Below are positions 1 through 8,305 of a stretch of DNA of 35,049 nucleotides, one piece after another; the stretch's first letter is position 1; each line of letters opens with the position of its first letter. Position numbers and translations under genes: made by a program. Below the pieces are notes generated by a model. That model saw nothing but the letters and a program-made list of their open reading frames with translations, was not told the DNA's origin and made no database searches. Source of the DNA: Clostridia bacterium (GTDB lineage Bacteria; Bacillota; Clostridia; Oscillospirales; CAG-272). The stretch covers positions 1 to 35,049 of the forward strand of contig JAQXHN010000056.1 in the NCBI GenBank assembly GCA_029007295.1, in the 5' to 3' direction.

Positions 1-423
1 CATTTGTTGTTCACCGCCGGAAAGCGTACCTGCAATCTGCTTTCTTCTTTCCTTCAGCCTGGGAAATCTTTCATATACATCGTCAAGAGAAGTGCTAATC
101 TCACTGCCGGGTCTTGTATAAGCGCCCATATCGAGATTTTCCTCTACGGTCATGTGCTGAAAAATAAGTCTTCCCTCGGGTACCTGAGACAGGCCCAGCG
201 TTAATATTTTATTTGCCGGTACATTGGAAATATTTTTGTCAAGAAATTCAATCGAACCCGTTTTTGAGCGCAAAAGTCCGGAAATTGTGTGCAGAACGGT
301 CGATTTGCCTGCCCCGTTTGCACCTATAAGCGTTACGATTTCGCCCTGATTTACATTAAAGCTGACATCCTTTACAGCGTGAATGCTGCCGTAATATACA
401 TTGATATTATTTACCTTAAGCAT
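1..423 (-). CDS. livF: Branched-chain amino-acid ABC transporter ATPase LivF (partial, C-terminus outside window)
   Basis: This is one of the two ATPases that power branched-chain amino-acid import by the LivKHMGF system at the cytoplasmic face of the membrane. The 141 visible residues begin MLKVNNINVYYGSIHAVKDV. Walker A (GANGAGKST) is at about residues 34-42, and the LivF-typical run LSQVPEGR follows at about 78-85. The ABC signature LSGGEQQM reaches the window edge, so Walker B and the H-loop lie outside. The ATG at 423 is one base after the livG stop, which points to translational coupling in a liv operon. The order livG then livF and the family-typical residues separate it from LivG. Only the missing C-terminus is uncertain. 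Confidence 0.95.
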   Translation of the reverse strand, partial: MLKVNNINVYYGSIHAVKDVSFNVNQGEIVTLIGANGAGKSTVLHTISGLLRSKTGSIEFLDKNISNVPANKILTLGLSQVPEGRLIFQHMTVEENLDMGAYTRPGSEISTSLDDVYERFPRLKERRKQIAGTLSGGEQQM

Positions 424-424
424 C

Positions 425-1270
425 TTACTGTACCTGTCCCTTTCCGAGATAAGCCTCAATTACAGTGGGATTGTTTTGAATTTCTTCAGCTGTTCCCTTT
501 GCTATTACCTTACCGAAATTGAGAACACAGATTCCTTCGCAAATACCCATAACGAGATTCATATCATGTTCAATCAGTAATATTGCTATACCGAACATAT
601 CACGGATTTTGACAATGGTTTCCATTAGGTCGGCAGTTTCGGCGGGATTCATACCTGCCGCAGGCTCGTCGAGCAATAAAAGGCTCGGATTTGTAGCCAA
701 CGCTCTGACAATTTCAAGTCTTCTCTGCGCTCCGTACGGTAAGGAACCTGCTTTCCAATTGCCGAGATTTTGCATATCAAATATTGAAAGAAGCTCCATT
801 GCCCTTTCATGAGCATACTTTTCCTTTTTCCAAAACGACGGTAAACGAAGAATACCGCTTGCCGTCGTATAACGGACAGAATTATGAAGACCTATTTTAA
901 CATTGTCTTCTACTGTTAAGTTATTAAACAAACGGATATTCTGGAAGGTTCTTGCGATTCCCATCTTGTTTATTTGAACCGTATTTTTACCGGCAGTGTC
1001 AACTCCGTTTAAAAGAATTGTACCTCTTGTCGGCTGATATACCTTTGTTAACAGGTTAAAAACGGTTGTTTTTCCTGCTCCGTTCGGTCCGATAAGTCCT
1101 GCAATTTCGGTAGCACCTATAGTCAAATCAAAAGAATCGACTGCTCGAAGTCCGCCGAAATCAATTCCGAGATTATGACACTCAAGAACAGGTTTTTTAT
1201 CAATATCTCTTTCCGGAACAATTGACTTACTCGGAACCGGTACCATTTTTGTTTTAAGTATCTTAGCCAT
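425..1270 (-). CDS. livG: Branched-chain amino-acid ABC transporter ATPase LivG
   Basis: This is the second ATPase of the LivKHMGF importer. Walker A GPNGAGKTT is at about residues 61-69. The LivG-type signature region LPYGAQRRLEIVRAL and Walker B LLLLDEPAAGMNP are followed by the switch histidine in LLIEHDMNLV. The start chosen is the ATG at 1270, giving 281 residues beginning MAKILKTK. It has a GGAGGTGACAATA ribosome-binding site directly upstream and overlaps the livM stop by 8 bases. A longer reading frame from 1327 would intrude 65 bases into livM and has no comparable site. The N-terminal extension of about 28 residues before the ABC fold is a little longer than usual. The family assignment is secure. 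Confidence 0.96.
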   Translation of the reverse strand: MAKILKTKMVPVPSKSIVPERDIDKKPVLECHNLGIDFGGLRAVDSFDLTIGATEIAGLIGPNGAGKTTVFNLLTKVYQPTRGTILLNGVDTAGKNTVQINKMGIARTFQNIRLFNNLTVEDNVKIGLHNSVRYTTASGILRLPSFWKKEKYAHERAMELLSIFDMQNLGNWKAGSLPYGAQRRLEIVRALATNPSLLLLDEPAAGMNPAETADLMETIVKIRDMFGIAILLIEHDMNLVMGICEGICVLNFGKVIAKGTAEEIQNNPTVIEAYLGKGQVQ

Positions 1271-2489
1271 TATTGTCACCTCCGCTAATATTGTCGGCGA
1301 CAGCAGCCTTTTTATTCTTTTTAGCAAATATTGATTTTATTCCTGAGCATATCTTTGAGATAAAGTTTTTAAGCAATGGATTGTTTGTAGCAAGCATAAC
1401 GATAATCAATACAATAGCGTAAATCAGCATACGGTACGTTGAAAATTCACGCAACAGCTCGGGAAGTATATACAGAAGTGCGGCGGCAACCATTGAACCG
1501 AGCATGTTGCCGAGTCCGCCGAGAACAACGAACACAAGCACCAATATAGAAGTGTCAAATCCGAATTTAGTCGACTGCAAAGTCGGCATATTCATTGCGT
1601 ACAGGGTACCCGCCGCTCCTGCAAGCGCTGCGGATATTACAAACGCAATCATTTTATGTCTCATAACGTTTATGCCTACGGACTCAGCCGCAATACGGTT
1701 ATCGCGAATAGCCATTACCGCACGTCCGGTACGGCTTCTTATAAAGTTAAGAATAATTATTAGCGATACAAGGACGAGTACTGCACCGATAATAAACATT
1801 ACCGTATTTCCTTCAAGCTTTGCAACCGAAGCTTTAATTTTGGTGCCGCTTGCTTTTGCATTGGCTCTGATTGTTTCAGCTATAGAGGAGCTGGGCAACT
1901 TTAAATCAGAAACGCCTACAGCACCGTTAATGATTACTATACCGTCGTCAGCAAGCTTTAAATCGGCGGCAGTCTTTTTTGAGAATGCTCCGAATATAAA
2001 ATGCAGTCCCTTAGAATCAAAGCCTACATAAAGGCAGTTAATAATATCCTTAATTATTTCTCCGAAGGCAAGCGTTACAATAGCAAGATAGTCGCCGTTC
2101 AGACGAAGCACGGGGATTCCGATCAGGAAGCCGAATATCGCCGCCATTAAAGCGCCTATAATCATGGATATAACTACTCGTAATACCGTATTGGGAATAG
2201 CTTCGGAAAACGCAATGTAAGAAACAACTCCGGTAAATGCGCCTATACTCATAAATCCGGCATGTCCCAAGCTAAGTTCCCCTAAAATACCAACTGTAAG
2301 ATTCAGAGAAATCGCCATAGTCATGTAACAGCAAACAGGGATAATCCAACCGACTTGCTGATTATTTAATTTTCCGCCGGAAAGAAGAAAATATACAATA
2401 ATAAAAGCGATAATAATGAAAAGATAAGTAATAAAATCAAATGAATTGAACTTATGAGATTTATTGATTTTCATTGTTTTTGTTTTCAT
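1263..2489 (-). CDS. livM: Branched-chain amino-acid ABC transporter permease LivM
   Basis: This is a membrane-spanning permease subunit that pairs with LivH to form the translocation channel. The 408 residues show about ten hydrophobic segments and the family stretches LNLTVGILGELSLGHAGFM (about 62-80), LRLNGDYLAIVTLAFGEI (about 128-145) and the EAA-type cytoplasmic loop near SRTGRAVMAIRDNRIAAES. The start ATG at 2489 is preceded by AAGGTGACGGC. It lies 9 bases after livH and overlaps livG. A hydrophilic stretch at about residues 157-228 makes the protein longer than many LivM proteins (usually about 320-360). It sits between transmembrane segments and is probably an extracellular loop expansion. 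Confidence 0.95.
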   Translation of the reverse strand: MKTKTMKINKSHKFNSFDFITYLFIIIAFIIVYFLLSGGKLNNQQVGWIIPVCCYMTMAISLNLTVGILGELSLGHAGFMSIGAFTGVVSYIAFSEAIPNTVLRVVISMIIGALMAAIFGFLIGIPVLRLNGDYLAIVTLAFGEIIKDIINCLYVGFDSKGLHFIFGAFSKKTAADLKLADDGIVIINGAVGVSDLKLPSSSIAETIRANAKASGTKIKASVAKLEGNTVMFIIGAVLVLVSLIIILNFIRSRTGRAVMAIRDNRIAAESVGINVMRHKMIAFVISAALAGAAGTLYAMNMPTLQSTKFGFDTSILVLVFVVLGGLGNMLGSMVAAALLYILPELLREFSTYRMLIYAIVLIIVMLATNNPLLKNFISKICSGIKSIFAKKNKKAAVADNISGGDNNG

Positions 2490-2498
2490 GCCGTCACC

Positions 2499-3377
2499 TT
2501 ATACCTTTTCCTGAATCTTCTTACCCAGAAGTCCTGAAGGACGAACAAGCAAGACAACAATCAGCACTGCGAATACAATAGCATTTGCCAACTGAGAAGA
2601 AATATATGCTTTTGCAAAGGATTCAATTATACCGAGTAAAATACCGCCGAGAAACGCACCCGGAATAGAACCTATTCCACCGAAAACAGCGGCTGTAAAC
2701 GCCTTAATACCGGGCATTGAGCCGGTTGTAGGAATAAGTGTAGAATAAGACGAGCAAAGCAAAACACCGGCAATGGCGGCAAGCGCAGAGCCTATCGCAA
2801 ACGTAAGAGAAATAGTTCTGTTTACATTGATACCCATTAACTGAGCGGCATTCTTATTTTCGGAGCAGGCTCTCATTGCCTTACCGATTTTGGTTTTATC
2901 AGTGAAAAATGTAAGCGCAACCATAATAAGCACGCATACAGCTATCGTTACGATTGATACGACGGATATAGTCAATTCACCGTTAAACAGCTCTATGTTT
3001 CCGGGGAAAATTGACGGATATGACTTTGTATTGGCAGTCCAAATAAGTAACGCCGAATTTTGCAGAAAGTATGATACGCCTATCGCAGTAATAAGAACAG
3101 CCAGCGATGTTGCCTGGCGCAGGGGTCTGTATGCGAGTCCTTCAATTATAACTCCGATAACGGTACATACGATTACAGCGCATATTATGGAGACCCAAAT
3201 CGGTAATTCCCAATACATCATTGCACAGAATGAAATATATCCGCCGACCATTATGACATCACCGTGGGCAAAGTTCAGCATTTTCGCAATTCCGTATACC
3301 ATTGTATATCCAAGAGCGATAATTGCATATACACTGCCAAGACTAACGCCGCTTATTAGATATTTTAAAAAATCCAT
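2499..3377 (-). CDS. livH: Branched-chain amino-acid ABC transporter permease LivH
   Basis: This is the second permease of the Liv importer, an integral membrane protein of 292 residues, the normal family length. The N-terminal YLISGVSLGSVYAIIALGYT and the following LNFAHGDVIMVGGYI are diagnostic of LivH. KIGKAMRACSENKNAAQLMG matches the cytoplasmic coupling loop that contacts the ATPases, and PGIKAFTAAVFGGIGSIPGA is the conserved C-terminal half motif. A GAGG ribosome-binding site sits 7 bases before ATG 3377. The gene is separated from livK by 111 bases that contain a hairpin and is followed closely by livM. Confidence 0.96.
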   Translation of the reverse strand: MDFLKYLISGVSLGSVYAIIALGYTMVYGIAKMLNFAHGDVIMVGGYISFCAMMYWELPIWVSIICAVIVCTVIGVIIEGLAYRPLRQATSLAVLITAIGVSYFLQNSALLIWTANTKSYPSIFPGNIELFNGELTISVVSIVTIAVCVLIMVALTFFTDKTKIGKAMRACSENKNAAQLMGINVNRTISLTFAIGSALAAIAGVLLCSSYSTLIPTTGSMPGIKAFTAAVFGGIGSIPGAFLGGILLGIIESFAKAYISSQLANAIVFAVLIVVLLVRPSGLLGKKIQEKV

Positions 3378-3423
3378 AAGGGTACCTCAAGCTAAATATG
3401 AAATATAAAAAACCTTATAAATT

Positions 3424-3462
3424 ATCATAACTGTCGAGCATAAATTGCCCGACAGTAATGAT
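3424..3462 (-). terminator. Intercistronic hairpin between livK and livH
   Basis: A stem of seven perfect pairs (ACTGTCG at 3430-3436 with CGACAGT at 3450-3456) can be extended past one mismatch by ATCAT/ATGAT on the outside. No strong T-run follows on the minus strand, so it is more likely a partial terminator or mRNA-stabilising stem than a full stop. Such elements often leave the binding-protein mRNA more abundant than the permease mRNA. That role is inferred here. Confidence 0.5.
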
Positions 3463-3488
3463 ATTTATTTTGTAATTATTAATTGTAA

Positions 3489-4721
3489 TCAGTCGTTTGT
3501 GGGGAGAACGTAGTTGCCGTCTTTAATAACAACTGCCATAGGAGTTTTGGAAACTGCGCCGGATTCATCCCAAGTCATAGTTCCCGTAAGACCTGATACC
3601 TCAAGCTCCGGCATAACTTCGATAAGTGCGTCGCAGATTGTTTCACAATCCTGGTCTGCTGTGCATCCTGCAACAAGAATCGCTTCATAAATCGCATAAA
3701 CAGCGTCGTATGCATCGGCTGCAAACTGGTTGGGGATGTCGTTTGCAAGCTCTTCAAAGCTCTTTACAAAGGTCTTGGTACGTTCATCCTGTGCGTCAGC
3801 TGAGAAAGGAGTAAGAAGCATTACGCCTTCCGCAAGACTGGTATCAAAGCCTTCCATTGCAAGAATACCGTCCATACCGTCTACTCCGAAGAATGTAGGA
3901 GCATAGCCCATATCGCTTGCCTGCTTCAAAATAACGGAAGCGGGAGTGTAGTACATGGGAAGGAAAATAAGATCTGCACCCTTTGATTTAGCAGCAGTAA
4001 GCTGTACTGTGAAGTCTGTAGAGGTATCCTTTGTGAATGTGCCCTCGTAAACTACGCTGAGGTTCTTCTGTTCAGCTTCCTCAACGAAGGTGTTACGAAT
4101 ACCCTGAGAGTAAATATCATCATTCATATAAATGATAGCAATTTTTGCATCAGGCATATTTTCCGCCATATAGTCAGCGGATGCAATACCCTGGTTGGGG
4201 TCTGTGAAGCAAATCTGATACATATTATCCTTGTTATCAATTACGTCTGTAGAAGAAGCAGAGGGAGTCATCATAAAGACTCTGTCTTCATAAGCCTTAG
4301 CTGAAACAGCTACGCAGGGGCCTGTTGTAACACAACCTACGATAGCCTGAACGTCCCAGTCAAGAAGAGTATTATATGCGTTAATGGAGGTTTCGTTGTC
4401 ATGAACGTCATCTTCGCACTTAAGCTCCAACTTAACGTTTCCGTTAAGCGCGTTAATCTCGTCTACGGCGATCTTTGCGCCGTTCATAGCAGCTGTACCG
4501 TAAATAGCGGCGCCGCCGGTAATGGGTCCGATAAATCCAATCTTAAATGTTCCGGAAGCTTCGGATTCTTCCGGATCTGTTGTTCCGGTAACATCCGACT
4601 TATTCGGATTATCAGCCTTTGTATCTTCTGAATCAGAAGTATTATTTCCGCAGGAAACAAAGCAACCGACAAGAAGAACAACAGCTAAAAATGCGCTTAA
4701 AATTCTAAAAGTCTTTTTCAT
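3489..4721 (-). CDS. livK: Branched-chain amino-acid ABC transporter substrate-binding lipoprotein LivK
   Basis: This is the extracellular solute-binding protein that captures branched-chain amino acids, or a related small substrate, for LivHMGF. It has a lipoprotein signal: MKKTFRIL, then a hydrophobic core, then LVGC with the likely lipidated cysteine at residue 20. A second possible FVSC lies four residues on. A Ser/Asp/Thr-rich linker leads to the mature type-I periplasmic-binding fold starting FKIGFIGPITGGAAIYG. The start at 4721 is preferred because GGAG lies about 8 bases upstream. The alternative ATG two codons earlier (4727) is too close to that site. The protein has 410 residues. 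A strong promoter lies 50-80 bases upstream. The exact ligand cannot be read from the sequence. Confidence 0.95.
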   Translation of the reverse strand: MKKTFRILSAFLAVVLLVGCFVSCGNNTSDSEDTKADNPNKSDVTGTTDPEESEASGTFKIGFIGPITGGAAIYGTAAMNGAKIAVDEINALNGNVKLELKCEDDVHDNETSINAYNTLLDWDVQAIVGCVTTGPCVAVSAKAYEDRVFMMTPSASSTDVIDNKDNMYQICFTDPNQGIASADYMAENMPDAKIAIIYMNDDIYSQGIRNTFVEEAEQKNLSVVYEGTFTKDTSTDFTVQLTAAKSKGADLIFLPMYYTPASVILKQASDMGYAPTFFGVDGMDGILAMEGFDTSLAEGVMLLTPFSADAQDERTKTFVKSFEELANDIPNQFAADAYDAVYAIYEAILVAGCTADQDCETICDALIEVMPELEVSGLTGTMTWDESGAVSKTPMAVVIKDGNYVLPTND

Positions 4722-4772
4722 TGTCATCTCTCCTCAATAACAAAATAATTTCGCTTATTAGCAAGCAAAAGT

Positions 4773-4801
4773 ATTATACTACTATAATTTTTTTTTGTCA
4801 A
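4773..4801 (-). promoter_or_regulatory. Sigma-A promoter for livK operon
   Basis: On the minus strand, TTGACA (4801-4796) and TATAAT (4778-4773) are both perfect consensus hexamers with a 17-base, A-rich spacer. The predicted start near 4766 gives an untranslated leader of about 45 bases ending in the GAGGAG ribosome-binding site of livK. It is divergent from the dusB promoter about 85 bases away. Confidence 0.85.
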
Positions 4802-4884
4802 TAAATATTCAACAAAAATGTCTTTTTTAACAAAAAAAATTTATAATAATATTATTTTTAGTTGATTTTACAGATAAAACGTAC

Positions 4885-4913
4885 TTGAAATTGCGGCAAA
4901 ATGAATATATAAT
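4885..4913 (+). promoter_or_regulatory. Sigma-A promoter for dusB
   Basis: TTGAAA (4885-4890), a 17-base spacer and TATAAT (4908-4913) lie about 33 bases before the dusB start codon. AGGAG at 4931-4935 is the ribosome-binding site. Confidence 0.8.
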
Positions 4914-4945
4914 ATACATTACTATATTAAAGGAGAGCCAAACAA

Positions 4946-5893
4946 GTGAAAAAGCCTCTGCTTATGCTTGCTCCCATGGCAGGATTTTCGGACAAGGCAA
5001 TGAGAAAAATTTGTTCCGATATGGGATGTGATATTGCCGTTTCCGAAATGGTTTCCGCAAAAGCAATACACTACAAAGACAGCAAGACCGACACGCTTGC
5101 CGAGCTTGACGATATTCAATGCTCTCAGGCCATACAGATTTTCGGCTCCGACGCCGAGATTATGGCAGAGGCCGCAGAATATCTGTGCGCAAAATATAAT
5201 CCCGATTATATTGATATAAACATGGGCTGTCCCGTTAAAAAAATTTCCGGCAACGGAGACGGCGCCGCACTCATGAAGGAGCCCGTTAAAGCCGCAGGAA
5301 TTGTCAGTGCCGTTGCAAAATCGGTAAAAACCCCTGTCAGCGTTAAAATTCGCTCGGGATGGGACGACAGCTCAAAAAATGCGCCGGAATTTGCAAAAAG
5401 AATGGAAGCAAGCGGCGCAGCTTTAATTACCGTTCACGGAAGAACAAAGCAGCAGATGTATTCATTACCGGTAGATACCGATATTATTGCCGAGGTAAAA
5501 AAATCAGTTTCAGTTCCCGTTATTGCAAACGGCGGAATAAATTCGGTTGACGATGCCGTAAACATGCTTAACCGAACCGGATGCGACGGATTAGCCTTAG
5601 CAAGAGGAGTAATCGGCAATCCGTGGCTGTTTTCAAATATACGTTCCTATTTCTTAGGCAAGCCTTTGACTATTCCAACCGTAAAAAACAGAATCGAAAC
5701 GGCAGAAAAACATCTGAAGCTTGAAATTCAAAATAAAGGCGAGCTGACTGGAGTGCGTGAATCAAAGTCCGTCATCGGTCATTATCTTTTCGGCTTAAAA
5801 GGCGCGGCTTTTGCAAGAATGAAAATCAATATGTCAGAATCCGCAAACGAAATATTTGAAATTCTTAAATTTATTCTTACAGAAAATAATTGA
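4946..5893 (+). CDS. dusB: tRNA-dihydrouridine synthase (DusB-like)
   Basis: This FMN-dependent enzyme reduces specific uridines in the tRNA D-loop to dihydrouridine in the cytoplasm. The 315-residue protein starts MKKPLLMLAPMAGFSD, the conserved FMN-binding opening of the Dus TIM barrel. It carries YIDINMGCPVKKI with the catalytic cysteine, VKIRSGWDD, the phosphate-contacting ITVHGRTKQQMY, and VIANGGINSVDDA followed by DGLALARGVIGNPWLF. The start is GTG at 4946 with AGGAG ten bases upstream. It forms its own unit, with a promoter before it and a terminator after it. The DusB class is the usual bacterial type in Firmicutes, but the exact modified position is not readable here. Confidence 0.93.
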   Translation: MKKPLLMLAPMAGFSDKAMRKICSDMGCDIAVSEMVSAKAIHYKDSKTDTLAELDDIQCSQAIQIFGSDAEIMAEAAEYLCAKYNPDYIDINMGCPVKKISGNGDGAALMKEPVKAAGIVSAVAKSVKTPVSVKIRSGWDDSSKNAPEFAKRMEASGAALITVHGRTKQQMYSLPVDTDIIAEVKKSVSVPVIANGGINSVDDAVNMLNRTGCDGLALARGVIGNPWLFSNIRSYFLGKPLTIPTVKNRIETAEKHLKLEIQNKGELTGVRESKSVIGHYLFGLKGAAFARMKINMSESANEIFEILKFILTENN

Positions 5894-5917
5894 TTGTACT
5901 ATATTTCCCAAAATTTT

Positions 5918-5945
5918 AAAGCGCCCTGTTTTACAGGGTGCTTTT
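5918..5945. terminator. Bidirectional terminator between dusB and rnj
   Basis: AAAGCGCCCTG and CAGGGTGCTTT (one G-T pair) form an 11-bp stem around the loop TTTTA. It ends in TTTT on the plus strand, and the flanking A/T tracts allow use in both directions. It lies between two convergent genes. Confidence 0.75.
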
Positions 5946-5978
5946 AAGTTAAATATAAAACGTTATCTAAACAGAAAT

Positions 5979-7679
5979 TCAGATGTTCATAATTATGGGA
6001 ATTATCATTGGGCGACGCTTGGTCTGTCCGTAAACATATTTTGACAGTTCGTCCTTAACCTTGTTCTTCAGCTGAGTCCAATCCACTATATTGTTATCAA
6101 GACAATTCAGCAACGTATCCGTGCAGATATTTCTTGCCTCCTCCATCAGTTCCTCGGATTCTCTGACATATACAAATCCTCTCGAAACAATGTCGGGGCC
6201 CGATAACAGTATTCTTTCATTGATATCAACGCTTGCAACGACAATAATAATACCGTCCTGAGAAAGCAATTTTCTGTCGCGAAGCACAATACTGCCTACA
6301 TCTCCTATACCGTAACCGTCAATCAATACTCTTCCCGACTGAACGCTTCCGGTAATTTTAGCTTCGTTTTTGTCAAATTCAAGAACCTGTCCCAAATCAA
6401 GAACGAAAATATCATCGTCGCTTTCTCCCATTTCTTCGGCAAGCTCCTTATGCTGCATTAAATGCTTATACTCACCGTGAACGGGAACAAAATATTTCGG
6501 TTTAGTCAATGCGTGCATCAATTTTATTTCTTCACGGCAGGCATGTCCCGACACATGTACTTCAACATCCGCATCATGAAAAACGCAAACGCCGTTTCTG
6601 TAAAACTCGTTAAGTATTTTATCAACAAGCTTTTCGTTTCCCGGAATTGCATGTGCGGAAATAACAACCAAATCTTTATTGCCGAGTTTAATTTGAGCAT
6701 GGTCTCCGAACGCCATTCTGTAAAGCGCAGACATAGGCTCGCCCTGACTTCCCGTGGTAATTACCGTTACGTTTTCGGGTGCGAACTTATTAATTTCATT
6801 CATATCTATTATCAGTCCGGCAGGAACATTCATGTAACCCAGCTCGATAGCGGCCTTAACTATATTCAGCATGCTTCTTCCCGTTATCGCGACCTTACGG
6901 TTATAAACCGCACTGGTATTAATAATTTGCTGAACACGGTGTACGTTGGACGAAAATGTAGCTACTACGATTCTCTTGTCCTTATTTCTGTGGAAAATGT
7001 TAGACAGCGACGCACCTACTGTTTTTTCGGAGGGCGTATAGCCGGAATGCTCGACATTGGTTGATTCGCACATCAAAAGGGATACGCCGTTTTTACCTAA
7101 CTCGCTTAATCTCGCAATATCCATAACCTCGCCCTCGATAGGCGTCAAATCAAGCTTAAAGTCGCCGGAATGTACAATCACACCCTGCGGCGTATCGATA
7201 GCCAGAGCGCACGCATCGGCAATGGAGTGGTTAACACGGATAAATTCAACGCTGAATGCGCCGGCGTCAACGACGTCTCCCGCGGCAATGCAGAAAAGCT
7301 TTGCGCTGTCAAGAAGATTGTGCTCTATCAATTTATTTTTAAGTATACCGATAGTTAATCTCGTTCCGTAAACCGGAACATTTAATTCCCTGAGCACATA
7401 AGGCAGAGCGCCTATGTGATCCTCGTGTCCGTGAGTTAAAAATATACCTCTTATTTTTTCACTGTTCTTTTCAAGGTATGTCACATCAGGAATTACCGAG
7501 TCTATACCGAGCATATCGTCGTCCGGAAAGCCCATTCCGCAATCTATTACTATTAAATCGTCCTCGTATTCTATAACCGTCATATTTTTGCCGATTTCGC
7601 CCAAGCCTCCGAGACCGATGACCTTAACTTTGGACAAATTCTGCAACTGCTGTTTATTTGTTTTTTTCTTTCTTGCCAT
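5979..7679 (-). CDS. rnj: Ribonuclease J
   Basis: This is a metallo-beta-lactamase/beta-CASP nuclease with endonuclease and 5'-3' exonuclease activity, central to mRNA decay and rRNA maturation in Firmicutes. The zinc motif HGHEDHIG is at about residues 83-90, within LTHGHEDHIGALPYVLR. Other family landmarks are the HSGDFKLD run, ITTGSQGEPMSAL in the beta-CASP region, and VPVHGEYKHLMQH, which supplies a late metal-binding histidine. The start at ATG 7679 (566 residues, beginning MARKKKTN) has GAAAGGA five bases upstream. A start 13 codons earlier lacks a site. Only one RNase J is present in the window, so J1 versus J2 is not assigned. The gene has a long structured leader. Confidence 0.95.
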   Translation of the reverse strand: MARKKKTNKQQLQNLSKVKVIGLGGLGEIGKNMTVIEYEDDLIVIDCGMGFPDDDMLGIDSVIPDVTYLEKNSEKIRGIFLTHGHEDHIGALPYVLRELNVPVYGTRLTIGILKNKLIEHNLLDSAKLFCIAAGDVVDAGAFSVEFIRVNHSIADACALAIDTPQGVIVHSGDFKLDLTPIEGEVMDIARLSELGKNGVSLLMCESTNVEHSGYTPSEKTVGASLSNIFHRNKDKRIVVATFSSNVHRVQQIINTSAVYNRKVAITGRSMLNIVKAAIELGYMNVPAGLIIDMNEINKFAPENVTVITTGSQGEPMSALYRMAFGDHAQIKLGNKDLVVISAHAIPGNEKLVDKILNEFYRNGVCVFHDADVEVHVSGHACREEIKLMHALTKPKYFVPVHGEYKHLMQHKELAEEMGESDDDIFVLDLGQVLEFDKNEAKITGSVQSGRVLIDGYGIGDVGSIVLRDRKLLSQDGIIIVVASVDINERILLSGPDIVSRGFVYVRESEELMEEARNICTDTLLNCLDNNIVDWTQLKNKVKDELSKYVYGQTKRRPMIIPIIMNI

Positions 7680-7872
7680 AAAAATCCTTTCAAAAAATCT
7701 CAAAAAGACTGCAAACACAGCCCAAAAGAGCCTGCAAAAAGCAAGCTTATCCTACGGAGAAACATAGTTTCTCATTTATGTATAACACGGATATTGTCCC
7801 GTTCAACGGCGTTCCGAACGGGTTTTACCGTGTTTTTTTACCGCACTCGTTCGTGCGGCTGCGAATTAAGAT
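7680..7872 (-). promoter_or_regulatory. Structured 5' leader of rnj
   Basis: About 190 bases separate the predicted transcription start from the rnj start codon. The RNA can form three hairpins: CCGCAC/GTGCGG (7841-7858); a two-part stem AACACGG/CCGTGTT (7784-7790 with 7828-7834) enclosing CCCGTTC/GAACGGG (7798-7804 with 7816-7822); and GAGAAAC/GTTTCTC with loop ATA (7757-7773). The part next to the start codon is U-rich. The leader matches no riboswitch I recognise. A role in feedback control of RNase J is plausible but inferred. Confidence 0.55.
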
Positions 7873-7878
7873 GATTAA

Positions 7879-7907
7879 AGAATAGCATATATTGGTTTTT
7901 TTGTCAA
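7879..7907 (-). promoter_or_regulatory. Sigma-A promoter for rnj
   Basis: On the minus strand, TTGACA (7907-7902), a 17-base spacer and TATTCT (7884-7879) begin only seven bases after the stop codon of the upstream hypothetical gene. The predicted start is near 7872. Confidence 0.8.
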
Positions 7908-7913
7908 GTTTTA

Positions 7914-8216
7914 TTATCTTATAAGCTCCATGAATAAAAATACAAATGAAGAACCAAGCATTGCGCCTAAGAAAAACCAAAGCATTCTTTGGTTATGTTT
8001 CCTTTTCGAAAAAGAAACACGTTTTTTGGGTTCGGAGTTATTTATCAGCTCGTTACGCTTAATTGCCTCGCTCACTATTCGGTTGGCTTCCTTAACAATA
8101 TCGGACTCGGAAGCGTCTGCGTTTTTATCCTTCAGGATAAAATAAGCCTGTTCAAATACATCTCCCCCGATATTTCGTATAATTATTATTTTTCGTTGGC
8201 AGTCCTTGTAAGTCAT
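7914..8216 (-). CDS. Hypothetical small protein with C-terminal membrane anchor
   Basis: I do not recognise this 100-residue protein. Residues 1-55 are soluble and predicted helical (MTYKDCQRKIIIIRNIGG and following). A basic stretch KKRVSFSKRKHNQR is at about 64-77, and a single hydrophobic segment WFFLGAMLGSSFVFLFM ends the protein, so it should be a tail-anchored membrane protein facing the cytoplasm. The ATG at 8216 has GGAGG seven bases upstream, good evidence that it is translated. It lies between rnj and the divergently read spoIIR, so a sporulation link is possible but unsupported. It is probably not co-transcribed with rnj, which has its own promoter right after this stop. Confidence 0.75.
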   Translation of the reverse strand: MTYKDCQRKIIIIRNIGGDVFEQAYFILKDKNADASESDIVKEANRIVSEAIKRNELINNSEPKKRVSFSKRKHNQRMLWFFLGAMLGSSFVFLFMELIR

Positions 8217-8305
8217 ACCATTACCTCCGCTGAGTATTTTACATAATTATTCTCCCAAGACCTTTGATTATATTCAAAAATTTTCGGAAATATTTTTAGA
8301 TAAAC

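Noticed and set aside
7752..7775. Seven-codon upstream ORF (MRNYVSP) in the rnj leader
   Set aside because: It has no ribosome-binding site and coincides with a hairpin; probably chance.
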